Shown here: piece by piece, positions 1 to 7,707 of the stretch
How positions within the stretch are numbered: position 1 is the stretch's first letter
How the letters are laid out: the number at the start of each line of letters is the position of its first letter
Assembly (NCBI GenBank): GCA_038227045.1
Contig: JBBRQD010000089.1
Coordinates: 1 to 22,496, forward strand
DNA: 22,496 bases
Direction of reading: 5' to 3'
Source: JANXLS01 sp038227045
GTDB lineage: Bacteria > Planctomycetota > SZUA-567 > H5-PLA8
Notes under the pieces: generated by a model
Seen by the model: the letters and a program-made list of their open reading frames with translations, nothing else
Databases searched by the model: none
Told to the model about the DNA's origin: nothing
Position numbers and translations under genes: made by a program

Positions 1-1
1 C

Positions 2-121
2 GGTAAGCGGGACGAGTCGTCCTGCCGCCGTGTGGCCATCAGCCGTGCCCTTGTTAAGCACGGCGTTCTTTCGTTCAGGAGGGGTAGGTTTACTCTGCCA
101 CTTAAACAGCGTTCTGCGTAG
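2..121 (+). CDS. C-terminal end of a possible helix-turn-helix protein (partial)
   Basis: An open frame enters from the left edge and stops at TAG (119-121), giving 39 residues. The stretch CRRVAISRALVKHGVLSF followed by RRGRFTL resembles the recognition helix and wing of a winged-helix DNA-binding domain (pattern S-R-A-L-x-x-x-G-V-L...RRGRF). This is a composition and pattern judgement on a very short piece. The start and most of the gene lie outside the window. It could also be a chance open frame, because 39 codons without a stop is not rare at this base composition. Confidence 0.3.
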   Translation, partial: GKRDESSCRRVAISRALVKHGVLSFRRGRFTLPLKQRSA

Positions 122-229
122 TTTATTTCGTAGGGGGTACAGAACCTGTACTGGTCCCGCCTTTTGCAAACGATGATGAAGAACAGGTGATAGAAAATGA
201 AAACTGACATATTTGGAAGCGCTAAAGCA

Positions 230-1105
230 ATGAAATATATGCATACAATTTGCTATTTGTGTCTTATTAACTTCAGTTGTTCTGGGGCAGAAGGCGTTCT
301 ATTGAATCGTGACCCTGTCGGCATTCATTTAAGCGCCATCGACAAAGAAAAATGGAAGTTTCTTGCAATTATGACAGTCGAAATGGACGATGGCGGAAAA
401 ATGGTTGTAAAGAAATCGCTTCCGGTGGTAGGCGGGGATGTATTCAATGAGGCAGATATTTCAAAAAGTCTTCCTGTCAGTGTCGATCAGTTCGAGACAT
501 TTTATGAAAAAAGAAAAATGGATTTAATTGTTTACGTGGATAGAAAGAATAATTGGGTTTCAAATGAGACTCGCATACTCCGCCTCGAAATACTTCAAGA
601 GTTGTTGATAAATAAATTAAACGGCGAGGAAATTAAGTCCAAAGAAAGCGGTCCCGTCGAGAGATATCTATCTAGAGAATATTTTCGAACAACTCTTAAA
701 GCTCGCGGGTGGGATATTGATATTGAAAAAAAGATTTTGGATCAATTCGTCGATGTAAACACCACGGACCTAGAAAAGGTTTATTTATTGGATATGTTCG
801 CGAAATATGTGGATTCAATCAGTAATTTGGATGTGATCCGAACTCTTCTGGCCACATCGAAGCAAAATGACGCGGTGAGAATGAAAACGGGCTATATAAT
901 GCTACTGTTGGCAATTGTTAAGGACTCAAAGTATTCTGGAAAGCTCGACGAATCTTTTATAAAGATAATTAAAGATCACTGTTTTTGGTGGAATGACAAG
1001 TCTTTTAAGGAAGCCTCGTTTGGCGAGCGCGCCATTTATTTCGCGAGATCATACATTTTGCTGAATCATATGTCTCAAAAATATAAAGAGTTTTATAGGC
1101 AATGA
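230..1105 (+). CDS. Putative exported protein of unknown function
   Basis: The frame is open from 197 (302 residues), but I prefer the ATG at 230 (291 residues). It has a GGAAG ribosome site about 10 bases upstream, and its product starts like a signal peptide: MKY, a hydrophobic run with CYLCLINF, then a small-residue region SCSGAEG where signal peptidase could cut. A lipoprotein reading (the Cys in FSC) is possible but the lipobox is poor. The mature part is charged, alpha-helical looking and rich in Lys, Asp and Glu, with no catalytic motif I recognise. The gene is clearly more AT-rich than the phage block and lies outside it, so it probably belongs to the flanking genome or another mobile segment. 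Function unknown. Confidence 0.6.
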   Translation: MKYMHTICYLCLINFSCSGAEGVLLNRDPVGIHLSAIDKEKWKFLAIMTVEMDDGGKMVVKKSLPVVGGDVFNEADISKSLPVSVDQFETFYEKRKMDLIVYVDRKNNWVSNETRILRLEILQELLINKLNGEEIKSKESGPVERYLSREYFRTTLKARGWDIDIEKKILDQFVDVNTTDLEKVYLLDMFAKYVDSISNLDVIRTLLATSKQNDAVRMKTGYIMLLLAIVKDSKYSGKLDESFIKIIKDHCFWWNDKSFKEASFGERAIYFARSYILLNHMSQKYKEFYRQ

Positions 1106-1227
1106 TTTGAGATTCCGAATGCATCGGGAGCGAGTAGAATGCGGGCCCTTTTACGGGATGAAAATGGACAAATTTAACTCAATTTCGTTGACGCGATCTT
1201 AGGCGAACTCCTGAACAAAGGTGGCAA

Positions 1228-1674
1228 ATGACGGCTTGCACGTCTCGGTTCAAATGGATGACCATCTTGCTCGTCGGAGGTTGCATCTATGGCGTTGTTG
1301 GTGCATGGATGAATTCAAACCCATATCTGCCGGGTGGTATTAAAGTGGGCTACACAAAAAATTGGACGCGAGAGAATCAGCAACGCCAGGATTCGTGGAA
1401 GCCATCTGTAGTTTGGATGAGTAGTTATGTTTTATGCCGAGCACAGGTCGGAATCGAACAGACGAAGACGCGGGCACATCTTCCGACCGCGCCGGTAGGC
1501 CGGCGACGTTCTTTAACAAGCCGGGCGGGCATACGGGGAGCGGGGCGAATGGATTGGGGAGTTCAGGTGCTTGCTTTTCGCCGGTGGCGAAACGGATGTC
1601 CCAGCGGGCGAAAGCGCAGCCTAAAAAGTAATCTATATTTGAAAAGGTGTACTCATCAATTGATCGAAAAGTAA
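1228..1674 (+). pseudogene. Start of a small membrane protein gene, probably truncated near 1440-1470
   Basis: The ATG at 1228 has a good ribosome site (AAAGGTGG, about 3-8 bases upstream). The first residues form one hydrophobic segment (TILLVGGCIYGVVGAW, residues 12-27) after a short basic N-terminus, so a signal anchor is likely. From about residue 70 the frame runs antisense through the methyltransferase fragment on the other strand and becomes Arg-rich and low in complexity, as shadow frames do. I therefore read it as a real 5' end of about 65 codons joined to unrelated DNA, with the rest of the open frame fortuitous. Function unknown. Confidence 0.3.
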
Positions 1675-2188
1675 AAGCTGCCTCCCACGGATCGCCCCGA
1701 AAATTATTGTCATCCAGACTCAGACTTTTAAATAATTGTCGAACAGCATCCGAGCTTTGCAGGGAAGACGTCTCGACCGTACTGCGACTTGCAGCTTGAA
1801 GTTCGTTTAACTTTTGAAACCCAATTGAAAGGGATTTCGAGAAATGAAGCGTTAAGAATAAATTGGACGTGACATCAGTGCCAAGGGTCGTTTCCAACTC
1901 GTTCACGATTTTCTCGGCGGCGATACATAGTTCACGGGAGACATCCGGGAGAGCGGGCAAACTTGCAACAAACGTCTTTTCCCAGCTTCTGCTTGGTGCC
2001 ATTAATAGCAGTAACTCTTGAGCCAATCCGCTATTCAAGAACGATAAAACGCCAAGCTCAAGCTTTTTTTCAGACCGGGAGAATACACTGATTCCCTTCT
2101 CGGCAAATATGTGTCCTGCACGCAATACACGCACATTAAAACCCTTGTCCGTAACGCGTGGATACGTGAATCCTGGGCGAAAATAATG
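1469..2188 (-). pseudogene. Internal fragment of a large adenine DNA methyltransferase (PglX/Eco57I-like)
   Basis: The minus frame (open 2311-1340) contains blocks I recognise from large class I DNA methyltransferases of BREX and type IIG-like systems. These include YFRPGFTYPR followed by GFNVR and HIFAEKG (target-recognition region), LSFLNSGLAQEL, and near the end ARWDIRFATGE and NPFAPLPVCPPGLL. Such enzymes exceed 1000 residues and methylate adenine to mark self DNA. Only about 240 residues are present and the SAM-binding motifs are absent. Homology seems to begin at the HYFRPG block (about 2188) and to end just after EDVPA (about 1469), so both ends are cut. The N-terminal side abuts phage tail DNA. 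This is a dead remnant, most likely of a defence locus. The family name rests on motif memory, not on a search. Confidence 0.6.
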
Positions 2189-2331
2189 TCGTTGAGCGCC
2201 CATACCTGCCACCAGTCGGACGATGCGTTTATTTCGGCGATCGTTGGTGGCGATGAGAAGGTGCTCATGCCCAGTTTGCCCATCAGACCTTTCGGGCTGG
2301 CAGGCGACCATGTGACTGCGGCGTCCGGCAT
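2035..2331 (-). pseudogene. Phage tail-module gene, 5' part only, cut at about 2190
   Basis: The ATG (2331-2329) overlaps the stop codon of the preceding tail gene as TAATG, with GGGAG about 10 bases upstream, so it is translationally coupled to the tail operon. The first 47-48 codons (MPDAAVTW...SSDWWQVWALN) have ordinary protein composition. After that the frame enters the methyltransferase fragment out of phase and runs to a stop at 2035. The phage gene is thus truncated at the phage/flank junction. The product is unknown; by position it would be a small tail-tip, baseplate or fibre-associated protein. Genes normally found after it, such as an endolysin, may have been lost in the same event. 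Confidence 0.5.
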
Positions 2332-3437
2332 TATGTATAAACTCCCGCGATGGCCTGGTACGTTCCGTCGGATTTTTTGCCCCAAGTCAGCGGGCCGTTG
2401 GCGCTGCCTTCGAGAACGAATACTACGTTGGGTGCGCTCGATGAAATTGCCCAAACACCGGAGGATGCGATGTAAACGTTGGGCGCATCGAAGACCAAAT
2501 CGTTATCGATCACAGCAATTGTATCGATGGTTTGCAATCCCGAATGCGTCACGGCTGACGATGTCTTGACTCGCGCGCGAACAAAGATCTGATTCTGAAT
2601 GAGCTGGACGAAATTCAGCGCCGTGGTTCCCGGCGTGATCGTGCCCTGAGTATCCAAAAGCCAAAGCGTGTCTTTTCGCAACGTGCCGGCGATGACGCTG
2701 ACGAGCATTCCACTGGTCAACGTTCCCTCGCGCGTCCAGGCGTTCGCGCTGGCTTTCCACAGGCCGCGCAATGTTGTGGTTCCGTTGCGCCAGTCCAAAA
2801 CCACGTCGCCTTCGGCCAGAGCGATACCATCAAGGGTCTGCAATCCGGAGTGCGTGGTGGAAGCGCTCGTCGCGGCGACGCGTGCGGTCGCGTTACCTTC
2901 GCCTCCAGGAGCGGCATACGGCAGACGAACGATGGCAAGGTGCTCCGATTCGCCGCTGTATGTATCTTCCCAAAGAATCTGCGCGCCTTTTTCTCCGGCG
3001 GTCAGAAACGTTTCGCCGTCTGTCACGCCGGCAAATTTTGACGACTCGCCAGAATGCCGCAATAGATTTACGGGGCAAACGCCGACGATAAGCGCTTTGC
3101 CAAATGCGCCGCTGGCGATCGGCTCCTGCAGAATAACAAACATCTCGTCGTGATCGGTCTTTGTTGGCAGCGCGCAATCGAGCGCCAGGCGATTTGCAAA
3201 CTCGGTATAATTCTCAGTGGGTAAAATAATGGGTGAATCGATGCCGAGCACCGCAAACTGCTCCTGATCGGCGCCGGATTGATTGCAAATAGTGATGATG
3301 CCGTTTTGAGAAGCCGAAGGACGGATGCCGCTATTGCGGTTGAGCGCACGGCTCTGAAAGTCGGCAGCGGCGTCGATCATCGTATTGAACGTGGACGCCG
3401 GAATGCGAAGCTTTTGTCCTGTGAGCACTTTCTTCAT
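2331..3437 (-). CDS. Phage tail protein with two tail-fibre-type repeats
   Basis: 368 residues. The N-terminal half (MKKVLTGQKLRIPASTFN, then about 180 residues) has no motif I know. The C-terminal half holds two copies of a repeat that I know from phage tail fibres and tail-tip proteins. The first is at about residues 185-238 (THSGLQTLDGIALAEGD, then GLWKASANAWTREG). The second is at about 290-345 (THSGLQTIDTIAVIDND, then SGVWAISSS). In that family the pattern is S-G-x-Q-T-I-D-G-V-x-x-x-x-G-D-R-V. The role is presumably structural or host-contacting at the tail end. Its start lies 3 bases after the stop of the upstream minor tail gene, and its stop overlaps the next start. Confidence 0.75.
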   Translation of the reverse strand: MKKVLTGQKLRIPASTFNTMIDAAADFQSRALNRNSGIRPSASQNGIITICNQSGADQEQFAVLGIDSPIILPTENYTEFANRLALDCALPTKTDHDEMFVILQEPIASGAFGKALIVGVCPVNLLRHSGESSKFAGVTDGETFLTAGEKGAQILWEDTYSGESEHLAIVRLPYAAPGGEGNATARVAATSASTTHSGLQTLDGIALAEGDVVLDWRNGTTTLRGLWKASANAWTREGTLTSGMLVSVIAGTLRKDTLWLLDTQGTITPGTTALNFVQLIQNQIFVRARVKTSSAVTHSGLQTIDTIAVIDNDLVFDAPNVYIASSGVWAISSSAPNVVFVLEGSANGPLTWGKKSDGTYQAIAGVYT

Positions 3438-3440
3438 GGC

Positions 3441-4253
3441 TTAAAGCCCCAGGACGGAAAATGGCGCATAGTCGTAGACCTGCTCGATGTGCGCGGCGAT
3501 GGGTTTCTTTATGCGGATTTTGGCGCTGTTGTCCACGTCGTCGCCATACTGCACCCAGAGGTACTCCCAGCCTTTCTTGGTTATCCCGGTGATGGTTCCG
3601 ACGGAGAGGCCAGTCAGATTTGGCGACGCAGCGAATTTGAACGTCACTTCCCATTTATTGTTGGGATTGATGATCCACGGATCGCCGCGCTTCTGCCCGC
3701 TGGCGCCCATGAACAGCACTTCGCCGGACTGGTAGCCTTTGAACATGTCTGAATTCACCGAGCCGGTCAGCGCGTAATACGCATAGGTGTTCAGATCGGA
3801 GTCCGAAAAATACCGCGTCTCCTGCCAATTCCAGACCGGCACGGTGATGTCCACGCCGTTCACGCTTTCGCCGTCATAGCCAATCGCGCCGCCCAATAAC
3901 GTGGACGCCGCAGGACCATAGCGGTTGACGGTCTGAATGCTCTGGGTGATGTGTTGCGTGCCGCCGGTCGAATCGAAACTCGTGACAGGCTGGTTGGTGT
4001 CCTGATTGTCGGGCGTCGGTAGTTCGTAGCGGACGACGACCTTCCAAGTGTCGTTGGCGATGCGTTCGGCGATTTCCACGACGCGGCGATACATGCCGTT
4101 GTATGCCTGCGGCGTGTTGGCGTTGTTGAGCGCCAGCGTACGCACTTCGATTTCGTCGGCGCATCCCATGGCCATGTAATGGAACTCGGCCGTCGGCTTG
4201 TCGCTGATGATCTGGGTGCGGCTGGTGAAGAGTTCGATCAGTTGTCCGGCCAT
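3441..4253 (-). CDS. Putative minor tail protein, just after the tape measure
   Basis: 270 residues, soluble and rich in Asn, Thr, Tyr and Trp, with beta-strand-like composition. There is no signal peptide or catalytic motif. The ATG (4253-4251) sits one base after the tape-measure stop, and the next gene begins 3 bases after this stop, so it is inside the tail operon. In siphovirus gene order the protein after the tape measure is usually the distal tail protein or another baseplate-hub component. That position is the main reason for this call; I do not recognise the sequence itself beyond similarity in character to unnamed tail proteins of PVC-type prophages. A receptor-binding or hub role is possible. 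Confidence 0.55.
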   Translation of the reverse strand: MAGQLIELFTSRTQIISDKPTAEFHYMAMGCADEIEVRTLALNNANTPQAYNGMYRRVVEIAERIANDTWKVVVRYELPTPDNQDTNQPVTSFDSTGGTQHITQSIQTVNRYGPAASTLLGGAIGYDGESVNGVDITVPVWNWQETRYFSDSDLNTYAYYALTGSVNSDMFKGYQSGEVLFMGASGQKRGDPWIINPNNKWEVTFKFAASPNLTGLSVGTITGITKKGWEYLWVQYGDDVDNSAKIRIKKPIAAHIEQVYDYAPFSVLGL

Positions 4254-4254
4254 G

Positions 4255-6309
4255 TTATTCGAAACTCAATTCGTCCTCGTTCATCTTCTGCCACATGCGC
4301 TTGGTGTTCTTGGCGGTTTCCTCTGTCGCTTTCGCTGTCCGTTCCGGGGCGGTGCCGCCAAACCCTAACTGGGATACGGCAGCTGCATTGAATGTGCCAA
4401 CCGTGTCGAGCTTGGTCTGCGCCTGTTGAACTGCCGGAGCCGCATCGAGCAGATCGGCCTTGGTTTTTCCGACGACTGGTTGCTCGGACGCCTCCTTTTC
4501 CTGCTTGGCCTGCGCGATGGCGTCGGCCCATTCTTTGCGCGCCTGATTGAGTTCCTCTTCGGCTTTGCCGATGGCCACGATATCATTGGATTGCCGTTGC
4601 GAGTCAACCGTGTCGGCCTCTTTGTTGATCTCTGCAAGAGTGGCGGTTCGTTCGTTCTCAATGTCCGCAATCGCGCGTTCGCGTTCGGCATTATTGTCGC
4701 CCGTTTTGACGTTGCGCTGCCGATTCAAACGGCTTGTTTCACTATCGATCTCATTACTAATCGCCTCGAAATCGAACGAATTGTCGAAGAACGACGCCAA
4801 GTAAGCGACCTTTTTAGCCAGCCATCCGACGGCCTCATTCCACACTTTGTAGAAAAACCCGATGAAATCATCGAGCGCATCGCCGAAGAATTTCGTGGTC
4901 AGCGCCCAGGCGGATTGAAGATCGAAAAAGACACCCGAAGCAAGGATCACCAGTCCGTAAAAGGCATCAGTGAAAATACGATCAATTGAGCTTGTGAAGT
5001 CGGTCCAGTATTTCGTAAGGATTGCAATCCCCTTGCGCCAGGCCAACTGGAGCGAAAGCCACAGAATTCTCGCGGCCAAAGCCACGTCTCCGGCGGCAAG
5101 CGCGTCCTTGATGCCTTGAAACGACTGGAGCGCAAAATCCCTGATTTCGGCGAAGACCTGGAGCGCGGCGTCTTTGAGATCGTTGAACCGAGCGCCCAGG
5201 TAATCGACGACTTTGCCGCCGACGCCTCTGGCATAAATCAAGTAACCAGCGAGTGCGACGAGTCCGACGATGAGCGCTCCCACGGGCGTGAGGATGAACC
5301 CAACCGCCGCGCCGACCACGGAAGCAATCGCCGAGAATGCTGTTCCGATGCCGCCTATGATCGCAATGGCCGTGCTGATCGTTCCGGTGATCAACGCCAC
5401 GCCGCCGGTTATGATCGACGAGACCACGCCAACGATCGTGCCAATCCCGGAAATGACCGCGCCCAACGCGACCAAAGCCACGCCGACGCCCAGGATCACC
5501 ACACCGATCTTCAACGCGGAGATGATCAGGCCCCGGTTTTCCTTGAGCCACTTCTTAGTTCCCACGACGATGTTGGTGATCCACGTCGCCCACTCCTTTA
5601 ATAGGGGAGCGAGCGCGCTGCCAATAGCCGCTGCGACGCTGCGCAGCACCGACTTGATCTTACTCATTGCCTCATGCAGTTCAGCCGCGGCGCGCGCGTC
5701 GTCCGTGGACATGGTAATTCCGAGACGCTTGGCCTCTTCGCGCAGCGCGTCCAGATCACCGACCATGGGTAAAAGCCGCGTGCCGGTTTTGCCGAACACA
5801 TTCATCGCGGCGGCGGCGCGCTCGGTCGGGTCGGTGATTCCATTCAGGCGTTTCGCGATTTCGCTGAACTGGTCTTCGGGCGAAAGCTGGCGTAGCTGTT
5901 CAGCGCTCAAACCGAGTTTGGCGAGCGCTTCGGCCGCACCGGTGGAACCTGCGCCAGCTTCGACGACAGTACGCTGCATCCGGCGTAAGCCCGTCTCGAC
6001 GTCTTCCAGGTCGGTCCCTGATTGCTGCGCGGCATAGCCGATTTCAGAGAGAGCCTCGGCGCTGACGCCGGTGCGGCGCGACATCTTTTCGAGAGAATCA
6101 CCGAACTCCGCAAAATCTTTAACGGCAGCCAGGATCGGCGTCACGATCCCCGCCCCTACCGCCGTCAATTTGAGTCCCAAACCGCTGATGCTTTGCCCAA
6201 ATGCTTTCAGCTTTGACGAGGCCACGTTCAATCCACGCACCAACGGGTTGTTGTTGGCGTAAATTTCCACATAGGCAAGGCCGGCGCGAATACCTTGTGC
6301 TGAGGGCAT
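4255..6309 (-). CDS. Phage tail tape measure protein
   Basis: 684 residues. The N-terminal part (about residues 10-230) has the pattern of the TP901/PhageMin_Tail family: LRGLNVASSKLKAFG-type coiled helices, FGDSLEKMSRRTGVSAEAL, then MNVFGKTGTRLLPM, a characteristic block in these proteins. Residues about 260-360 are strongly hydrophobic with Gly/Ala/Val/Ile runs (several membrane-like helices), typical of the segment that enters the host membrane. The C-terminal third is charged coiled coil, with ERERAIADIENERTATLAE and a Lys/Glu/Gln-rich stretch. The protein sets tail length and helps genome delivery. At 684 residues it predicts a rather short tail by the usual rule of about 0.15 nm per residue. 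Unusually, about 2 kb of small membrane-protein genes separate it from the chaperone genes. Confidence 0.9.
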   Translation of the reverse strand: MPSAQGIRAGLAYVEIYANNNPLVRGLNVASSKLKAFGQSISGLGLKLTAVGAGIVTPILAAVKDFAEFGDSLEKMSRRTGVSAEALSEIGYAAQQSGTDLEDVETGLRRMQRTVVEAGAGSTGAAEALAKLGLSAEQLRQLSPEDQFSEIAKRLNGITDPTERAAAAMNVFGKTGTRLLPMVGDLDALREEAKRLGITMSTDDARAAAELHEAMSKIKSVLRSVAAAIGSALAPLLKEWATWITNIVVGTKKWLKENRGLIISALKIGVVILGVGVALVALGAVISGIGTIVGVVSSIITGGVALITGTISTAIAIIGGIGTAFSAIASVVGAAVGFILTPVGALIVGLVALAGYLIYARGVGGKVVDYLGARFNDLKDAALQVFAEIRDFALQSFQGIKDALAAGDVALAARILWLSLQLAWRKGIAILTKYWTDFTSSIDRIFTDAFYGLVILASGVFFDLQSAWALTTKFFGDALDDFIGFFYKVWNEAVGWLAKKVAYLASFFDNSFDFEAISNEIDSETSRLNRQRNVKTGDNNAERERAIADIENERTATLAEINKEADTVDSQRQSNDIVAIGKAEEELNQARKEWADAIAQAKQEKEASEQPVVGKTKADLLDAAPAVQQAQTKLDTVGTFNAAAVSQLGFGGTAPERTAKATEETAKNTKRMWQKMNEDELSFE

Positions 6310-6339
6310 GAATGAATCTCGTGTTCGGAGTGAAGAAAG

Positions 6340-6367
6340 TCATGGCGGGCGCACTCGCCCGCCATGA
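6340..6367. terminator. Perfect 12-bp hairpin between the coiled-coil gene and the tape measure
   Basis: TCATGGCGGGCG and its exact reverse complement flank a 4-base loop (CACT). In the minus (transcribed) direction the stem is followed by CTTTCTTC, a weak pyrimidine tract rather than a clean T run. It could be a weak terminator or attenuator that lowers expression of the tape measure, or a stability hairpin. Its arms resemble those of two other hairpins in the window (19259 and 22386). Confidence 0.5.
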
Positions 6368-6389
6368 TCTGCTGACGACGTTTCTGGAG

Positions 6390-6824
6390 TTAGTTGGACG
6401 CCTGCGTGCCGGCGGCGAGAGCGGTATCGACCGGATGGGACGCATCGATCTGTGACGCATCGCTCGGCGTGGACGGAGCGGCCATGGGCGGATTGCGGCG
6501 CGCATCAATGGCGTCGTTGATCTCGCTGAGTTCCTCGCTCTCCTCAGCCAGCTTCGCTTCCAGGACGTTGATATGGTCGTCGCGAATCTTGACCTGATCT
6601 TTCAACGCCGAAGTCGCCTGGTCGACGGCGTCGCCGACGGATTCGCGAGCGTGGATCACCGCCTGCTCAAGTTCGGCGATCTTCTTGTCCTTGGCGTCCA
6701 GATCGGCCAACAGTGCGGCGACCTTGGCTTTGGTAACAAACGTGCTCATGTACAAACCTCCCAAAATTGCGCTTGTGATAAATGCGGTCATCACCACGAT
6801 GACCAGAAAAATTGCAGTGAACAT
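6390..6824 (-). CDS. Single-pass membrane protein with coiled coil (i-spanin-like)
   Basis: 144 residues. Residues about 4-26 form one strong membrane helix (FLVIVVMTAFITSAILGGLY). Residues about 30-105 form a heptad-rich coiled coil (VAALLADLDAKDKKIAELE, then VLEAKLAEESEELSEI). The tail is Pro/Ser/Ala-rich and looks disordered. This layout (short N-terminus, one membrane pass, periplasmic coiled coil) is that of Rz-type inner-membrane spanins, which fuse inner and outer membranes at lysis. A lipoprotein gene lies about 500 bases upstream in the same operon, as expected for a spanin pair. The call rests on topology only; a tail-associated or virion membrane protein is an alternative. The start lies 3 bases after the HNH gene stop. 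Confidence 0.45.
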   Translation of the reverse strand: MFTAIFLVIVVMTAFITSAILGGLYMSTFVTKAKVAALLADLDAKDKKIAELEQAVIHARESVGDAVDQATSALKDQVKIRDDHINVLEAKLAEESEELSEINDAIDARRNPPMAAPSTPSDASQIDASHPVDTALAAGTQASN

Positions 6825-6827
6825 GGG

Positions 6828-7184
6828 TTAAGCCACCTTTGTGGATTGGTTGTGCGCGGCGCAAATTGCGCGAATCTTCGGCTCGAAATCGTGCCAGTTT
6901 CCGCGATGCCCTTTTTCCAAATGGCACCGCATGTTTTTGGCCTCGCACAGCGTTATGTAGTTTTTCGGATCGAGTTCCAAATCCGGCCGCACATGAACCG
7001 GAAGCATATGATGAACCTCCGGCATTTCTGTCCCGCCGCACCATTGGCACGCCGGTTCGATCTTCAGATGCGCCGCGCGAGCCGCCGGCCACTTTGACGA
7101 GCGGCGGAGGACCGGCTTGCCGGCCAGCCAGTCGTGCAACATGGCGTGCGACGGCTTGTGTTTATTGCAGACAACCAGGTGCAT
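6828..7184 (-). CDS. HNH endonuclease
   Basis: 118 residues. It has a zinc-binding CQWC (residues 46-49) and the HNH core: His-His at 58-59 (VHHMLPV), Asn75 in DPKNYITLC, and Cys87-His88 (CHLEKGH). This beta-beta-alpha metal fold nicks or cuts DNA. Small HNH proteins are common in phages that use cohesive-end or headful packaging, where they help terminase make the cut, and they also occur as free-standing homing nucleases. Here it lies far from the terminase, inside the membrane-protein cassette between tail chaperone and tape measure, which fits either an inserted homing nuclease or a displaced packaging partner. The chosen ATG (7184) has GCGAGG upstream. Confidence 0.85.
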   Translation of the reverse strand: MHLVVCNKHKPSHAMLHDWLAGKPVLRRSSKWPAARAAHLKIEPACQWCGGTEMPEVHHMLPVHVRPDLELDPKNYITLCEAKNMRCHLEKGHRGNWHDFEPKIRAICAAHNQSTKVA

Positions 7185-7314
7185 GCATCCTCGCTTTCTT
7201 TTTTCAGGGGCTGATGTTCGAGCTACACGGCGGAGCAGCGGAAAATACGGGCTGCGCAGCCCAATCGAGAATTCGCTCGACGCCGACCGGCTTCGAGCAG
7301 TTTTGATTCAGCCG

Positions 7315-7596
7315 TCAGGGTTTGGTGGGCAACACCTCGGCCTTTTTTTCGGGCGGCGGCGCCTTCGCGCCATTGGGATCGCCCAGGACGAATTCGCCAG
7401 GAATGACTTCGCGCGTGGCCCGCACCTGTTTGCCGGTCGAGTCCTTCACCCAGACTTTCAGAGTGGCAGACTCGGCGATCATGGCCGGCTGCGTTTCGCG
7501 CAACACGACGGTGTTACGGCCACACCCGCTCAATCCGAGCACGCAGACGGCGCTCAAGATCAAAATCGTCGAGAGATTCTTGGGAGTATTCAGCAT
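7315..7596 (-). CDS. Small lipoprotein, candidate outer-membrane spanin
   Basis: The frame is open to 7638, but the ATG at 7596 is preferred. GGAAG lies 5-6 bases upstream, and the product (93 residues) then begins MLNTPKN with a hydrophobic run ending in the lipobox LSGC (ILILSAVCVLGLSGC). That predicts signal peptidase II cleavage and a lipid-anchored Cys. The mature protein is about 70 residues with a beta-like middle (LKVWVKDSTGKQV) and a Pro/Lys tail (APPPEKKAEVLPTKP). Together with the coiled-coil membrane protein downstream and the holin-like gene upstream, it makes a plausible lysis set for a Gram-negative host. The outer-membrane spanin role is inference from topology and context; Rz1-type proteins vary too much in sequence for a direct match. 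Confidence 0.55.
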   Translation of the reverse strand: MLNTPKNLSTILILSAVCVLGLSGCGRNTVVLRETQPAMIAESATLKVWVKDSTGKQVRATREVIPGEFVLGDPNGAKAPPPEKKAEVLPTKP

Positions 7597-7702
7597 GGTC
7601 TTCCAACCTTTCCGCGATCTGTGAAAGGATCGCTTCAAAGAGAGCTTTGAAAATGGGCCCCAATGCTTCCAGCACTGGGGCGAAAGCGGTGAGTAGGCAC
7701 AT
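7514..7702 (-). CDS. Small amphipathic protein overlapping the lipoprotein start
   Basis: A 62-codon frame starts 5 bases after the stop of the holin-like gene (ATG 7702-7700) and overlaps the first 83 bases of the lipoprotein gene in another phase. The first 38 residues (MCLLTAFAPVLEALGPIFKALFEAILSQ) have a hydrophobic/amphipathic helical character, and the rest is charged. It fills what would otherwise be a 110-base gap. The ribosome site is weak (only TGGA), so expression would rely on coupling to the upstream gene. It could be a small membrane-active lysis peptide or a chance frame. Confidence 0.35.
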   Translation of the reverse strand: MCLLTAFAPVLEALGPIFKALFEAILSQIAERLEDHAEYSQESLDDFDLERRLRARIERVWP

Positions 7703-7707
7703 AGGAG

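Noticed and set aside
1430..1475. A tRNA-like T-arm on the minus strand (GTTCGATTC followed by CCGAC and CTGTGCT)
   Set aside because: The consensus loop is present but the stem has a mismatch and no matching acceptor, D-arm or anticodon arm was found nearby. At most it is a tRNA 3' fragment, and more likely chance.
5270..6037. A 255-codon Pro/Thr/Ala-rich plus-strand frame resembling a secreted protein
   Set aside because: It is the complement of the hydrophobic part of the tape measure; its low complexity is explained by the Gly/Ala/Val codons on the other strand.
7249..7262. The 14-bp palindrome GGGCTGCGCAGCCC between the lipoprotein and HNH genes
   Set aside because: It could form only a 5-bp hairpin followed on the minus strand by GTATTTTCC; too weak to call a terminator with confidence.
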